Positions 51,717 through 61,240 are shown, numbered from the stretch's first letter. The stretch is 64,000 nt of DNA from Sorangium cellulosum So ce56 (GCF_000067165.1 NC_010162.1:3032501-3096500), one strand, 5' to 3'. Made by a program: numbers and translations. Notes: generated from the letters alone by a model not told the origin.

Positions 51717-52832
51717 ATGGCCGTTTCGACATCCACGTTGCGTGTTCAGGCTGCCGTCGAGCAGCTCCGGTCCGGTGGCATGGTGATCCTCGTCGACGAC
51801 GAGGCGCGCGAGGACGAGGGAGATCTCGTCGTCCTGGCGGAGCACGCGACGCCGGCCGCCATCAATTTCATGGCGACCCACGGCCGGGGGCTGATCTGCC
51901 TCGCCCTCACCGAAGACCAGGTGGACCGCCTCGGACTGCCGCTGATGGCGACCCGGCCCGGCGCGCGCCGGTCGACGGCGTTCACGGTGAGCATCGAGGC
52001 GCGCGAGGGCGTCACGACCGGCATCAGCGCCCGCGACCGGGCGCGCACCGTCGCGGCCGCGATCGCGCGGGACGCGTCGCCGGGCGACGTGGTGTCGCCA
52101 GGGCACGTGTTCCCGCTGCGGGCGCGCCGAGACGGCGTGTTCGAGCGCGAGGGGCACACCGAGGGCGCCGTCGACCTGGCGCGGCTCGCCGGGGCGCTGC
52201 CGGCGGCCGTCATCTGCGAGATCCTGAATGACGACGGGACGATGGCGCGCCGCCGGGATCTCGCGCGCTTCGCGGCGCGACAGGGGCTGCCGCTCGTCTC
52301 CATCGACGACCTCATCCGCCACCGGGTGCGGAGCGAGGACGTCGCCGCGCGCGTCCGGAGCGCCCCGTTCCGGCCCGCGGGCCTGAGCGGCGAGTGGCGG
52401 GCGCACACATACACGCTACGTCGCGAGAGGCAGCTGCTCCTCCTGACGCACGGCGCGCCGGCGCACGCCGGCGACCCCGCCATCGTGTACACCCACCGCG
52501 CCGCGCTCGTCTCGGACCTCCTCGGCGACGCCCATCTGTTCGACGCCCTGCGAGACATCGAGGCTGCCGGCGCCGGCGCGGTGGTCTATGTGCCCCCGCT
52601 CGCCGACGCGACAGCCGCGCTCGCCGACGCGACCACGGGGCTAGAGCTCGCCGTCGCCGCGCGCGAGCTCGTGGCGCTCGGGGTTCGCCGGGTGACGCTC
52701 CTCGACTCGAGGGCGCCCTGGCCCAACGGTCCGAAGAAGGAGATCGACCTCGAGACGGGCGAGCCAGTGACGCCGGTGGGGGTCCACAGCCATCGATCCA
52801 ACGTGGGCCCGACCGCCGAGCTGCGTGCCTGA
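51717..52832 (+). CDS. 3,4-dihydroxy-2-butanone 4-phosphate synthase (RibB) with degenerate GTP cyclohydrolase II-like tail
   Basis: 371 residues from ATG 51717, which has AGAGG 5 bases upstream; an ATG at 51642 in frame is possible. Residues 1-210 are RibB: MVILVDDEAREDEGDLVVLAE (about 24-44), RGLICLALTEDQVDRLGLPLM, TAFTVSIEAREGVTTGISARDRA and GHVFPLRARRDG ... GHTEGAVDLARLAG, carrying the metal-binding acid and His residues, so this half looks active. Residues 220-371 occupy the RibA position of RibBA fusions but lack the zinc-binding cysteines of GTP cyclohydrolase II (the site reads VYTHRAALVSDLLGD), so the second activity is probably lost. No FMN riboswitch is visible upstream. Confidence 0.85.
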   Translation: MAVSTSTLRVQAAVEQLRSGGMVILVDDEAREDEGDLVVLAEHATPAAINFMATHGRGLICLALTEDQVDRLGLPLMATRPGARRSTAFTVSIEAREGVTTGISARDRARTVAAAIARDASPGDVVSPGHVFPLRARRDGVFEREGHTEGAVDLARLAGALPAAVICEILNDDGTMARRRDLARFAARQGLPLVSIDDLIRHRVRSEDVAARVRSAPFRPAGLSGEWRAHTYTLRRERQLLLLTHGAPAHAGDPAIVYTHRAALVSDLLGDAHLFDALRDIEAAGAGAVVYVPPLADATAALADATTGLELAVAARELVALGVRRVTLLDSRAPWPNGPKKEIDLETGEPVTPVGVHSHRSNVGPTAELRA

Positions 52833-52973
52833 AGAGCTCCCGCCCTCCGCCCCCGCGCGCTCGGGAGGACCTCCGTCGCCGCCTCTGCCGACCCCCGCCA
52901 CGCCGGCGTCCCGGCATCGGAGGCCTGGCGGGCGACCTCGACAGGATTGGCACTCTATAGTAGACAACGTGCC

Positions 52974-53207
52974 ATGGCAGATCTTGACTCAATCGGTGTG
53001 CCGCCGGATGGGGAGGGGCTCGATCTCCCCGATCCCATCATGGCGGAGGGTGTCGATGCTCGATGTCGCGCGATCGAGATCGTCGAAGGTCCGCAGCTCG
53101 GAGTCCTGGCGTTCATCACCGAGGGTTCCGCGGGAGCGACGCGCGCGTGGACCAAATTCGGCCCGGGCTGGGAGCATGCCTGTCAGCTCGCGCGGAGCAA
53201 CACGTGA
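52974..53207 (+). CDS. Small protein upstream of the GDSL/tail-like protein
   Basis: 77 residues from ATG 52974. Sequence is acidic then short hydrophobic (VDARCRAIEIVEGPQLGVLAFI), with no recognised family. The stop overlaps the next gene's GTG start (GTGA), so the two are coupled. TATAGT at 52956 resembles a -10 element. It could be a chaperone or an adaptor for the large downstream protein. Confidence 0.55.
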   Translation: MADLDSIGVPPDGEGLDLPDPIMAEGVDARCRAIEIVEGPQLGVLAFITEGSAGATRAWTKFGPGWEHACQLARSNT

Positions 53208-55663
53208 GCCTCGCGTATCCGGCCGGGCTGCACGTGGATCGGAACTCGCTCGGCCCCGGGCGACTCGAGTCGATGGCCTGGCACGTGGAGCGGCCGAACC
53301 TGGCCCCGCGGTGCCTGCCCCTGGCGGGGGTCGACGCCGACGGGCAACGCAGCCTGATCTGGGTGAACCACGACCAGGCTGCGCCGGACGGCGCGATGAA
53401 AGAGCGCTGGTTCGCGGTCCCGTCCGAAGTCCCCGCCGTGCGCCTCGAGCTCGACAGGGTGTCGCTCCCGTCGGGGGTCGGGAGCTCCGGCGCGTTCCAG
53501 CTCCAGATCCTGGACGCGGTGGGCTCCGCCGTCCTGATGTCGGCGTCGTTCACGCCCACGAGCACCCCGACGGACTGCATCACGCCATCGCTCGCGGTCA
53601 CCGCGGGGCTGTCGTACCGCGCGCGGGTCGTCGTTCGCAGCGGCGCGACGCAGGCCACGTTCCTGTGCGGCAGGCTCCGCATTCGCCCGGTGGGCGCCAC
53701 GGGGGCCCTCTATCCCGACTTCTACCGTCTGGACGTGCACCCGGCGCTGCTCCACGGCTCCAGCGAGGCGGGGTACGAAAAGCTCACTGCCTGGCGCAAC
53801 CCTCGACATCTCCAGATGTCCAACCTGGCGTATTACGCGTTGTCCACCGACGCCGACGTGTTCGACGTCGAGTATTACGACACGGTGAACCGGCGAAACG
53901 GAAACCGCTCCTATCCGTCCGTCTGGGCCGACGGCGAGCCCATCGATCCGGTGCTCCCCGTGGCGTGGAACTCGACCACGTTCAGCAGGGTGAGCGTCCC
54001 GGCCGCGCGCAGCACCGTGCCGCGCAAGATCAGAGTCTATTCTGGTCCTCAGATGGCATCGCCGTACACGGCGTCGCTGGTCGCCATCCGTGGCGAGAAC
54101 CTCGGCGTTTTCCCTGTTGGGATCTACGTGCCAGGCGAATCGATGTTCGATGTCACGCCTCCCCGGGCTCGCGTGGTCATCGCCGTCGTCGATTCGAAGG
54201 GCGCGGGCGCGTACACCGCGTTCTCTGGCATGACGTCGTGGCAGCTCCAGATGCAACGCAAGGGCCTCGAGTTCATGACCCATGGCAGCGGTGGGGATGG
54301 CCTCGTGCATCTTACCGGGACGGCGACGCCTTCCATTGCTGCGTGCCGTGCGCTCGCCAGAAAGATCCTGGCGCACCGTCCCGACGAGGTGATCGTCCAG
54401 ATTGGAAGGAACGACTTCGCCAACCAGAAAACGACGGCCGCGAACGTGGTTCAGTTCAAGGTGGACCTCGCGAACGCGATCAAAGAGGCCGACCCGCGCG
54501 TGGTGGTGCGCGCCATGACCTACACGCGCGAGGTGACCGAGAACGACGTTGCGGGCACGTCCTGGGACGCGCAGCGCGACGCGGAGGCGGCGGCGGTCGC
54601 CGCGCTCGCTCCGTGGGGCGAGGTGATCTATGCCGATTCCGCGTGGACGGCGGAGGCGGCGGCCGCGCACAACGCGGCGGACACCGTTCATCCCAACGAA
54701 AAGGGGCAGGAGAAGATGACGGCGATATGCGCCGGGGACGACTTCCCGTTCAGCCCGATTCACCTTCCGGGGCTCTTTACCTGGGTCAAAGCTGGGTTTG
54801 ACCTTCCCGGTGGAGCCGTGACCGGGACGCCCACCGGGTTCGGCCCGTCACCGCCTGCCCTGACCGCTGCCGGCACGTCGGCGGTCACTGGCTTGCTGCA
54901 TGTCGAGGTGGTCCTGGGGGGGCCGCGCGGCACCGCGAGGTTCGACTGGAGCATTCACGGCGGTGGCGTGTGGGCAGAGAATAACGTCCTGGTGCCGTCG
55001 AGCGGCGTTGTCGCGCTTGGTGCGACTGGGATCACGCTCACGTTCCCTTCTGCCACGTACAGCAACCTGCATTACTGGAGGTTGCCGCTCGGGATTGGCC
55101 AGGCCGTTGACCGGAGCGGGAACTCGAGGCACTGGACGATCCAGTACCCAGGGAGCCCCGCAGCATTCGAGATCGACGGCCTCAACCACGCACCGGCGAT
55201 CTCGTTTTCTAACATCCTGCAACAGTATCGCCTGAACGGGATCTCCCTCGCCGCGCCATATGCCCTGTTCGCCGTGTTCAAGAAGAATTCCACGGCTCTC
55301 GGTGCCATTATCGGAAGGACAAACGCTGGCTCAGGGGCGCTGTTCTACAACAACACGGCCACCTCTCTGGCGTTCAGCGACGGCGCGGTGACCAGGCAGG
55401 TCACCGGATATAACCCGCTCGTGGCGCACGCCGCGGGCGTGATCGTGAACGGGGCCAGCTCAGCGATCCTCATCGACGGCACCTCGACCACGGTGTCGCT
55501 GAACAACGTGACGGTGACCGGGCTTACGCTCGGCGGAGACAGCCAGAGCAGCTTCCCGCATGACGGCACCATCCTCGAGGCGCTCGCGGTCTCCGGCGTC
55601 CCCTCGGCGAGCGCGGTCAGGAACCTGTTCCGCCGCTTCCGGCACGAGTACGGCACCCCGTAA
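53204..55663 (+). CDS. GDSL/SGNH hydrolase with tail-fibre-like architecture
   Basis: 819 residues from GTG 53204, overlapping the preceding stop. N-terminal 320 residues are beta-rich (repeated short strands such as FQLQILDAVGSAVLMSASF). The hydrolase core at about 320-520 shows the serine block (VVIAVVDSKGAGAYT, where the usual G-D-S is V-D-S), the oxyanion/third block VIVQIGRNDFANQ (I-G-x-N-D), and the fifth block DTVHPNEKGQEKM (D-x-x-H-P). Residues 520-819 look like a LamG/concanavalin-type or tail receptor-binding region rich in Gly, Ser and Thr. No signal peptide. The layout resembles phage or tailocin tail esterases that deacetylate surface polysaccharide. Confidence 0.7.
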   Translation: MSLAYPAGLHVDRNSLGPGRLESMAWHVERPNLAPRCLPLAGVDADGQRSLIWVNHDQAAPDGAMKERWFAVPSEVPAVRLELDRVSLPSGVGSSGAFQLQILDAVGSAVLMSASFTPTSTPTDCITPSLAVTAGLSYRARVVVRSGATQATFLCGRLRIRPVGATGALYPDFYRLDVHPALLHGSSEAGYEKLTAWRNPRHLQMSNLAYYALSTDADVFDVEYYDTVNRRNGNRSYPSVWADGEPIDPVLPVAWNSTTFSRVSVPAARSTVPRKIRVYSGPQMASPYTASLVAIRGENLGVFPVGIYVPGESMFDVTPPRARVVIAVVDSKGAGAYTAFSGMTSWQLQMQRKGLEFMTHGSGGDGLVHLTGTATPSIAACRALARKILAHRPDEVIVQIGRNDFANQKTTAANVVQFKVDLANAIKEADPRVVVRAMTYTREVTENDVAGTSWDAQRDAEAAAVAALAPWGEVIYADSAWTAEAAAAHNAADTVHPNEKGQEKMTAICAGDDFPFSPIHLPGLFTWVKAGFDLPGGAVTGTPTGFGPSPPALTAAGTSAVTGLLHVEVVLGGPRGTARFDWSIHGGGVWAENNVLVPSSGVVALGATGITLTFPSATYSNLHYWRLPLGIGQAVDRSGNSRHWTIQYPGSPAAFEIDGLNHAPAISFSNILQQYRLNGISLAAPYALFAVFKKNSTALGAIIGRTNAGSGALFYNNTATSLAFSDGAVTRQVTGYNPLVAHAAGVIVNGASSAILIDGTSTTVSLNNVTVTGLTLGGDSQSSFPHDGTILEALAVSGVPSASAVRNLFRRFRHEYGTP

Positions 55664-55777
55664 CGGCGGCGCCTGGCAGGCCGTGCGCTCTTCTCCGCGC
55701 GGCTCGAGCGTGTCCGCGTGGTCAGCATCTCCGGGCCGCTGCAGGCCCGCGCGCAGCAGCACATTGGACGCGCGGAG

Positions 55778-58687
55778 CTATGGATAGCTGACGGTGATCT
55801 CGGCGAGGAAGGTCCTGCCGTTCTGCCGGCTCGTGGCCGAGAGGTAGCTCTCCGCGGCCGGGTAGTCGTACCGCGCGTCCATCGCGTTGTAGATGCCGAT
55901 CACATAGCGGCTGTGGAAGCGCTGGAGCTCCCCGGACACCGTGAGATCCGCGACGATCGCGCCCGCTGTCTCGTCGGCCGAGCTGCGGCCGATGCGCCGG
56001 GGCGCCTCCAGGTTGATCCGGAGCCCCGCGGCGGCGAGCCGCTCCACCACCGGGACGACGCCGCGAAACGACGCGAGGTGCTCCGGCGCGTTGATCAGCC
56101 GCTCGCCGCGCCTGAGCTCGCCGCGCTGGTAGCCGTACGTCGCCGCGAGCATCCAGCCCTGGCGCCACTCGCGGCGGAGCTCGACGTCACACCCCGCCAC
56201 GAACGCGTCTCGACGGCTGTTCACGTAGCGCACCACGCCGGGCACGCCGGGGATGTCCTCGGCGGAGGTGATCCTGTCCGACAGCTTGCTCGCGTGAACG
56301 GCGCCGAGCGCGGTCCAGTCGTCGCCGAGGCGCTGCGAGTACTCGATCTCGGCGGAAGCGATGGACTCCGGCTTGAGCACGAGGCCCCGCGCGGGGTCGA
56401 CGGCGGGCACCTGCGTCTTGCCGTCGGTGTAGAACTGCTCGGAGATGCTCGGGGCGCGGAAGGCGCGCCCGCCCATGATCTTCAGGACCCCTCCCGGCGC
56501 GGGCCGGAGGATGACCGCGGCGCGCGGCACGACGATCGGCGCGAACGTGCTGTAGACGTCGAGGCGCGCGCCCCACGAGAGGCGGACCCACGGGGCGGGC
56601 GAGCTGTCGAGGATGAGGTAGCCGGCGCCGAAGCGGTACGGCACGGGCTTCGTGTGCGCGCGGCCGTCCGCGAGCACGCTGCTCAGCGTCGCCTCGGCGT
56701 GCTCCTGCACCTCGCCGCCGCCGGTGACCCTCAGCCAGGGGAGCGGCGTCCACGCCGCCCTGAGCTCGCCGCCCAGCCAGGTGCCGTGCTGCTGCTCGAA
56801 GACCGTCCCCTCGTCGAACGCGTAGGCGCCGTGCCAGACGAAGCGGTTCACGTGGGCGCGCGCCATGAGCTGAAGGTCGGGCGTGAGCCGCGGCTCGAAG
56901 CGCACCTCGGCCATCATGTGCGCGTCCTCGTAGCTCGTCCCGAGGTCGTTGAGCCGCGTGCCCACGTAGCCGATCGGGACGAGCTGCTCGCGCGCGTGGT
57001 ACATCCACTGCGCCGTGAACGGCCCGTACCAGGCGCGCCCGGACGTGCCGCCGGCCCGGAAGGTCTCGGCGCGCTCGGCGATCTGCACGCGCGGCCCCTC
57101 GCCCGGGTCCCGCAGCGCCACAGGGACGTCGAACCCGTCGGAGCGCGCCCCGGAGACGCTCGCCTGCACGCCCGCGTCCCTGCTGGCGTTGTAGTGGAAC
57201 CCGGCGCGCGCGTGGCCCACGCCGTCGTAGTAGGTGCCGGCCGAAGCGTGCGCGCTCGTGGGCTCGTCGCGCCCGCGCGGGACGAGGTTGACGATGCCCG
57301 AGAGCGCGCCCGTGCCGTAGAGCAGCGAGCCAGGGCCGCGGACGACCTCGATGTGATCGACGTCGTGGAGGTCGTCGCGCGCGTCGGAGCCCACGAACGC
57401 GGCGTTCAGCACGTTGTCGTTCGTCGAGTGGCCGTCGGAGAGGACGAGGAGCCGGTTGCCGTAGTCGAGCGGCTCGCCGAGCCCGCGGATCCCGGCCGAG
57501 TAGACGACGTGATCGTTCGAGAGGTAGATGCCGCGCGTGCCGCGCAGCGCCTCGGCGATGGTCGGGTACCCGAACGCGCGGAGCTCGTGCTGCTCGATGA
57601 CGCTGATGGACGCGGGCGCGTCCTCCAGCCGCTCGAGGACGCGCGAGGCCGACGACACCTCCCGGAGCGGCGCCAGCGTGACGTCGCGCAGCTCCGCCTG
57701 CTGGCCGGCCGTCACGTCGATCGTCCGCTCGACGGGCGCGAAGCCCCGCAGGCTGACGCGGACGCGGCGCCGGCCCACGGGGACGCCCTGGATCACCGAC
57801 GGCGTGAAGCCCATGGGGCGGCCGTCGATCTCGACGAGGGCGTCGGGCTCGTCGGCGCGCACGAGGATCGAGCCGGTGAGCGGGCTGAGCGTCGCCGTGA
57901 TCGGCACCGTCTCGTGCGCGGCGACGGTCAGCGGCTGCGGCGCCGCCTCGAAGCCCGGGCGCGAGAAATGGAGCACGTGGCGGCCCGGCGGCAGGTCGAG
58001 GTCGCACGGGGCGGTGCAGGCGGGCGGCGCGCCGTCGTGGTCGACGTGCACCGTGGCCTCGCTCGCGCCGCGCACGTCCACCCGCACGGTGCCGACGATG
58101 CGGCGGAGCACGATGAGGACCTCCTTGCTCTGCCCCAGCTTCACCGGGACGTCGTCCACGGCCACGGGCTCGTAGCCCGCGAGCTCGACGAGGATCCGGT
58201 AGCGCCCCTCGGACATGGCGAGCCGGCGCGGCGCCGTGCCGCGCGCGCCGAGGTCCTTGCGATCGACGTAGATCCTGGCCCCCGGCGGCGACGTGACGAT
58301 CTGGAGCACGGCCACGCGCGGCGCGATCCGCTGGAGCGCGGCCTGGACCTCGGCGACGACCTCCGGGTCGGCCTCGCCCTCGAGCGCGTCGTCGTAGTAC
58401 CGGTGCGCGTCCGCGAAGCGGCCCAGCTCCTCGTAGGTGAGCGCGATGTTGAAGACGACGTTGCGGTTCGGCACGAGCCGGTTCGACGCGAGGAAGTGCT
58501 CGAGGGCGGTCTGGAACTGCCCCTGCTTGTAGAGGTCGCGGCCCAGGTCGAAGTGGAGGTCGGCCTCGTCGGCCTGGCCCTCGCCGTCGGCGCGGGCGGC
58601 GGGGGCCTGGAGCAGGGCGCCTGCGAGCAGGGGCACCGCGGCGAGCCTCCACCGGCGAGCGCGCGTGCTCGAGGGCGCTCGACGCAT
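55778..58687 (-). CDS. TonB-dependent receptor with N-terminal TPR and two PEGA-like domains
   Basis: 969 residues. Signal peptide RRWRLAAVPLLAGALLQAPAARA; TPR-like helices (about 42-115, DLYKQGQFQTALEHFLASNRL); PEGA-like segments (about 128-180 with SPPGARIYVDRKDLG, and 270-325 with DALVEIDGRPMGFTPS); plug domain about 340-480 (LRGTRGIYLSNDHVVYSAGIRG, VVRGPGSLLYGTGALSGIVNLV); barrel 480-969 with GRAFRAPSISEQFYTDG near 690. The combination of sensing domains fused to a TonB receptor is typical of large myxobacterial uptake/signalling receptors. It follows the Ser/Thr kinase gene by 4 bases on the same strand, so both are one operon. Substrate unknown. Confidence 0.9.
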   Translation of the reverse strand: MRRAPSSTRARRWRLAAVPLLAGALLQAPAARADGEGQADEADLHFDLGRDLYKQGQFQTALEHFLASNRLVPNRNVVFNIALTYEELGRFADAHRYYDDALEGEADPEVVAEVQAALQRIAPRVAVLQIVTSPPGARIYVDRKDLGARGTAPRRLAMSEGRYRILVELAGYEPVAVDDVPVKLGQSKEVLIVLRRIVGTVRVDVRGASEATVHVDHDGAPPACTAPCDLDLPPGRHVLHFSRPGFEAAPQPLTVAAHETVPITATLSPLTGSILVRADEPDALVEIDGRPMGFTPSVIQGVPVGRRRVRVSLRGFAPVERTIDVTAGQQAELRDVTLAPLREVSSASRVLERLEDAPASISVIEQHELRAFGYPTIAEALRGTRGIYLSNDHVVYSAGIRGLGEPLDYGNRLLVLSDGHSTNDNVLNAAFVGSDARDDLHDVDHIEVVRGPGSLLYGTGALSGIVNLVPRGRDEPTSAHASAGTYYDGVGHARAGFHYNASRDAGVQASVSGARSDGFDVPVALRDPGEGPRVQIAERAETFRAGGTSGRAWYGPFTAQWMYHAREQLVPIGYVGTRLNDLGTSYEDAHMMAEVRFEPRLTPDLQLMARAHVNRFVWHGAYAFDEGTVFEQQHGTWLGGELRAAWTPLPWLRVTGGGEVQEHAEATLSSVLADGRAHTKPVPYRFGAGYLILDSSPAPWVRLSWGARLDVYSTFAPIVVPRAAVILRPAPGGVLKIMGGRAFRAPSISEQFYTDGKTQVPAVDPARGLVLKPESIASAEIEYSQRLGDDWTALGAVHASKLSDRITSAEDIPGVPGVVRYVNSRRDAFVAGCDVELRREWRQGWMLAATYGYQRGELRRGERLINAPEHLASFRGVVPVVERLAAAGLRINLEAPRRIGRSSADETAGAIVADLTVSGELQRFHSRYVIGIYNAMDARYDYPAAESYLSATSRQNGRTFLAEITVSYP

Positions 58688-58691
58688 GCCG

Positions 58692-60497
58692 CTAGCGGTG
58701 CTCGCGCAGGCGCGTCGCCTTCGTCGGCGCCGGCTCGCTGCTGGCCGGGTACGGCGACGACGGCGCGAGCACCGCGCGCGGGCGGCCCGCCTTCGCCGAG
58801 CCGAGCGGCGCGAGCGCTGCGCCGGCCGTGGCGAACCCGCTCGCCGCGGCGGCCGCCGCGGCCGTGGGCGGCGAGGCGACGTCCGGCGGCGGGAGGGACG
58901 AAGGCCCGGGCTCCTCGCTCGAGGGCGCGGAGGGCTCGCCCTGCGCCGGCGCGGCCTGCGAGGCCGCCTCGCCGGCGGGCGGCGCGCCCGCGGCCGGCGC
59001 CGCGCCGCGCCCGAGCCACGCGGTCGCCGCCATGCCCCCGAGGAGCGCGACGAGCGCCGCCGCCGCGAGGGGCGCGACCAGGCTTCGCCGGCGCCGCCCC
59101 TGTGGATCCCCCGCGGCGGCGCGCTCGCCCCGCCTGGACGGCGCCGCCGTCGGCGCCAGCGACTCGTCCGGGGGCAACGTGTGCACGGAGGGAGGTCCGG
59201 CAGCCGGCGCCTGCGCGGGCGGCACCGACGGCGAGGCCGCCGCGGTGGGCGTGAGAGGAACGACCGACACCCGCGCGGGCGGCACCGACGGCGAGGCCGT
59301 GGCGGTGAGCGTGAGCGGAGCGACGGACACCCGCGCGGGCGGCATCGATGGCGAGGCCGCCGTCGCGAGGGAGGGTGGAGCGACGGAGGCCCGCGTGGGT
59401 GGCATCGAGGAGGCGCGCTCCTTCGCCTGCTCGCTCACGCTGTGCCGGGACGCACGCGTGGGGCCGATCGGCCCGGTCAGGGTCTCGGCTTCCTCGTCGA
59501 TGGCCCGCGGGCGGTCCGGCGCCGGCGGCGCGTCGACGGCCTCGTTCCCCATCGCCCTGCGCAGGATGCGCGCCACCGTCTGGCGCGCGGACTCCGACCC
59601 GAGCGGCTCGAGCAGCGTGGCCAGCTCGGCGATCGTCTGGGGACGGCGCGCCGGATCCTTCTCGAGGCACATCAGGATGACCCACTCGAGCGCGAGCGGG
59701 ATCTCTGGCCGGTGGCTGCGCGGGGGCACGGGCGCGTCGGTCACGATGCTGACGAACAGCGCCGAGACGGACTCGGTCTCGAACGGCAGCCGCCCTGTCA
59801 GGAGCTGATAGAGCGTCATGCCGAGCGCCCAGATGTCGCTGCGGGCGTCCACCGTCCGGGTGCTGCGGATGTGCTCCGGCGACATGTAGCGGGGGGAGCC
59901 GAGCACCACGGCGGATGCGGTCAGCTGGGCGTTCAGGCCGAGCACGCCCTCCTCGGACGCCTTCGAGATGCCGAAGTCGAGCACCTTGATCAGGGTCGAG
60001 CCGTCCTTGCGGCTCGCGAGGAAGAGGTTGCCCGGCTTGAGGTCGCGGTGGACGATCCCGAGCGAGTGCGCCTCGGCGAGCGCCTCGCAGGCCTCGATCA
60101 CGTAGCTGACCGCCTGCTCCACGGGCAGCGGGCCCCGCGATTCGAGCAGCGCCTCCAGATCGATGCCATTCAGGTACTCCATCACGAAATAGGGCAGATC
60201 GTCGTCGGTCTGCCCCACATCGATGACGCGGGCGATGTGCTCGCTGGCGATCGCCGCCGCGGCCTGCGCCTCCCGGAAGAAGCGCTCCGTGGCGCCGGGC
60301 GTGGTGCGCCCCTCGGGCAGCAGGAACTTCAGCGCGACGCGGTGGCGCAGCGAGAGGTGGTGCGCCGCGACGACGATCCCCATGCCGCCGCGGCCGAGCA
60401 CCCGCTCGACGCGGTACTTGCCGCCGACGACGTCCCCGACGCGCGGAATCCTGCGCCATGAAGCCGGTTCCGCCGCGTCCGAGCCTGCGTGGGCCAT
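58692..60497 (-). CDS. Membrane-anchored Ser/Thr protein kinase (Pkn type)
   Basis: 601 residues from ATG 60497; the open frame upstream is low-complexity. The kinase domain covers residues 22-300: glycine loop VLGRGGMGIVV, Lys57 in VALKFLLP, HRDLKPGN with Asp152, DFGIS (174-178) and SPRYMSPEHI. Residues 390-480 hold a Pro/Ser/Ala linker with 20-residue repeats; a transmembrane segment (LVAPLAAAALVALLGGMAATAWLG) follows near 505, then a Pro/Ala-rich outer tail. It probably phosphorylates a cytoplasmic target in response to a surface signal. The TonB receptor gene starts 4 bases after its stop. Confidence 0.95.
   Translation of the reverse strand: MAHAGSDAAEPASWRRIPRVGDVVGGKYRVERVLGRGGMGIVVAAHHLSLRHRVALKFLLPEGRTTPGATERFFREAQAAAAIASEHIARVIDVGQTDDDLPYFVMEYLNGIDLEALLESRGPLPVEQAVSYVIEACEALAEAHSLGIVHRDLKPGNLFLASRKDGSTLIKVLDFGISKASEEGVLGLNAQLTASAVVLGSPRYMSPEHIRSTRTVDARSDIWALGMTLYQLLTGRLPFETESVSALFVSIVTDAPVPPRSHRPEIPLALEWVILMCLEKDPARRPQTIAELATLLEPLGSESARQTVARILRRAMGNEAVDAPPAPDRPRAIDEEAETLTGPIGPTRASRHSVSEQAKERASSMPPTRASVAPPSLATAASPSMPPARVSVAPLTLTATASPSVPPARVSVVPLTPTAAASPSVPPAQAPAAGPPSVHTLPPDESLAPTAAPSRRGERAAAGDPQGRRRRSLVAPLAAAALVALLGGMAATAWLGRGAAPAAGAPPAGEAASQAAPAQGEPSAPSSEEPGPSSLPPPDVASPPTAAAAAAASGFATAGAALAPLGSAKAGRPRAVLAPSSPYPASSEPAPTKATRLREHR
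59221..59408 (-). repeat. 60-bp in-frame repeats in the kinase linker
   Basis: About three and a half copies of a 60-bp unit (starts spaced exactly 60: codons at 59405, 59345, 59285, 59225) encode S-x-P-P-A-R-V-S-V-x-P-L-T-x-T-A-x-A-S-P. The register preserves the reading frame; linker length could vary between strains by unit loss or gain. Confidence 0.85.
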
Positions 60498-60805
60498 CGG
60501 CCGCCAGTATACACCAGCACCTCTGGGACCCGGCACAATCTCGGCCGTCCGCCGGCGTCGTGTGCGACACGCGCGCTCCCAGCCCCACCCGCTCTGTCGG
60601 GCGGCGATCCAGGCGGGGTGTGCGCCGCGCGCTCGCAGCAGCGGTTGCGCGGCGAGCGGCGGCGGACGGGGCAGGGGCGCGCGAGCCGGCGGGCCGGCCG
60701 ACAACCGCCGAGCGGGCTCCGTCTTTGCGCACCGCGTGGTGGTTCGTCTTCCGTGGATGACGCGCATTGCTATGCTGGCCAACGGTCTCTCAGCGAGGTC
60801 ACATT

Positions 60806-61240
60806 GTGAACGAATTCACCGTGATAGGGCCCCTCCTCGGCGGCGCCCTCATCGGCCTGGGCGCGTCTCTCCTCCTGCTCTTCAACGGGAGGGTCGCTGG
60901 CATCAGCGGCATCGTCGGAGGGCTCCTCTTCCGGAAGCCTGGCGATACCGCCTGGCGCGCGGCGTTCGTCGCGGGCCTCCTCCTCGGCGGCCTCGCGCTC
61001 GCCGCCGCGCACCCGGTCGCCTTCCCCTCGGCGGGGGGCGGCGGCTCGCTCGGCCTCGTGATCGTCGCCGGGTTGCTCGTCGGCTGGGGCGCGCGGCTCG
61101 GCGGCGGGTGCACGAGCGGCCATGGAGTCTGCGGCCTCAGCCGTCTGTCGGTCCGGTCGCTCGTCGCCACGCTGACGTTCATCGCGACCGCGGCCATCAC
61201 GGTGTACGTCAGCCGGCATCTGCTCGGGGGGGCGCGATGA
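60806..61240 (+). CDS. YeeE/YedE-type sulfur transporter, first half
   Basis: 144 residues from GTG 60806, with GAGG 7 bases upstream. Four hydrophobic segments and the family motif GGGCTSGHGVCGLSR (about 99-113), holding the conserved cysteines that relay thiosulfate or sulfur. Its stop overlaps the next gene's ATG (ATGA), so the halves are made together. The likely role is uptake of reduced sulfur compounds. Confidence 0.9.
   Translation: MNEFTVIGPLLGGALIGLGASLLLLFNGRVAGISGIVGGLLFRKPGDTAWRAAFVAGLLLGGLALAAAHPVAFPSAGGGGSLGLVIVAGLLVGWGARLGGGCTSGHGVCGLSRLSVRSLVATLTFIATAAITVYVSRHLLGGAR

Noticed and set aside
52825..54801. Long plus-strand frame overlapping the GDSL protein
   Set aside because: Out of frame with the motif-bearing protein; Arg/Gly-rich text only.
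53204..55663. Complete prophage around the GDSL protein
   Set aside because: No capsid, terminase, integrase or lysis gene in the surrounding genes; only the tail-like protein and its small neighbour.
55718..59254. 1,178-codon open frame on the plus strand across the TonB receptor and kinase genes
   Set aside because: Antisense to two genes with complete domains; Arg/Ala/Pro/Glu-rich shadow text without family motifs. A GC-rich codon-bias artefact.
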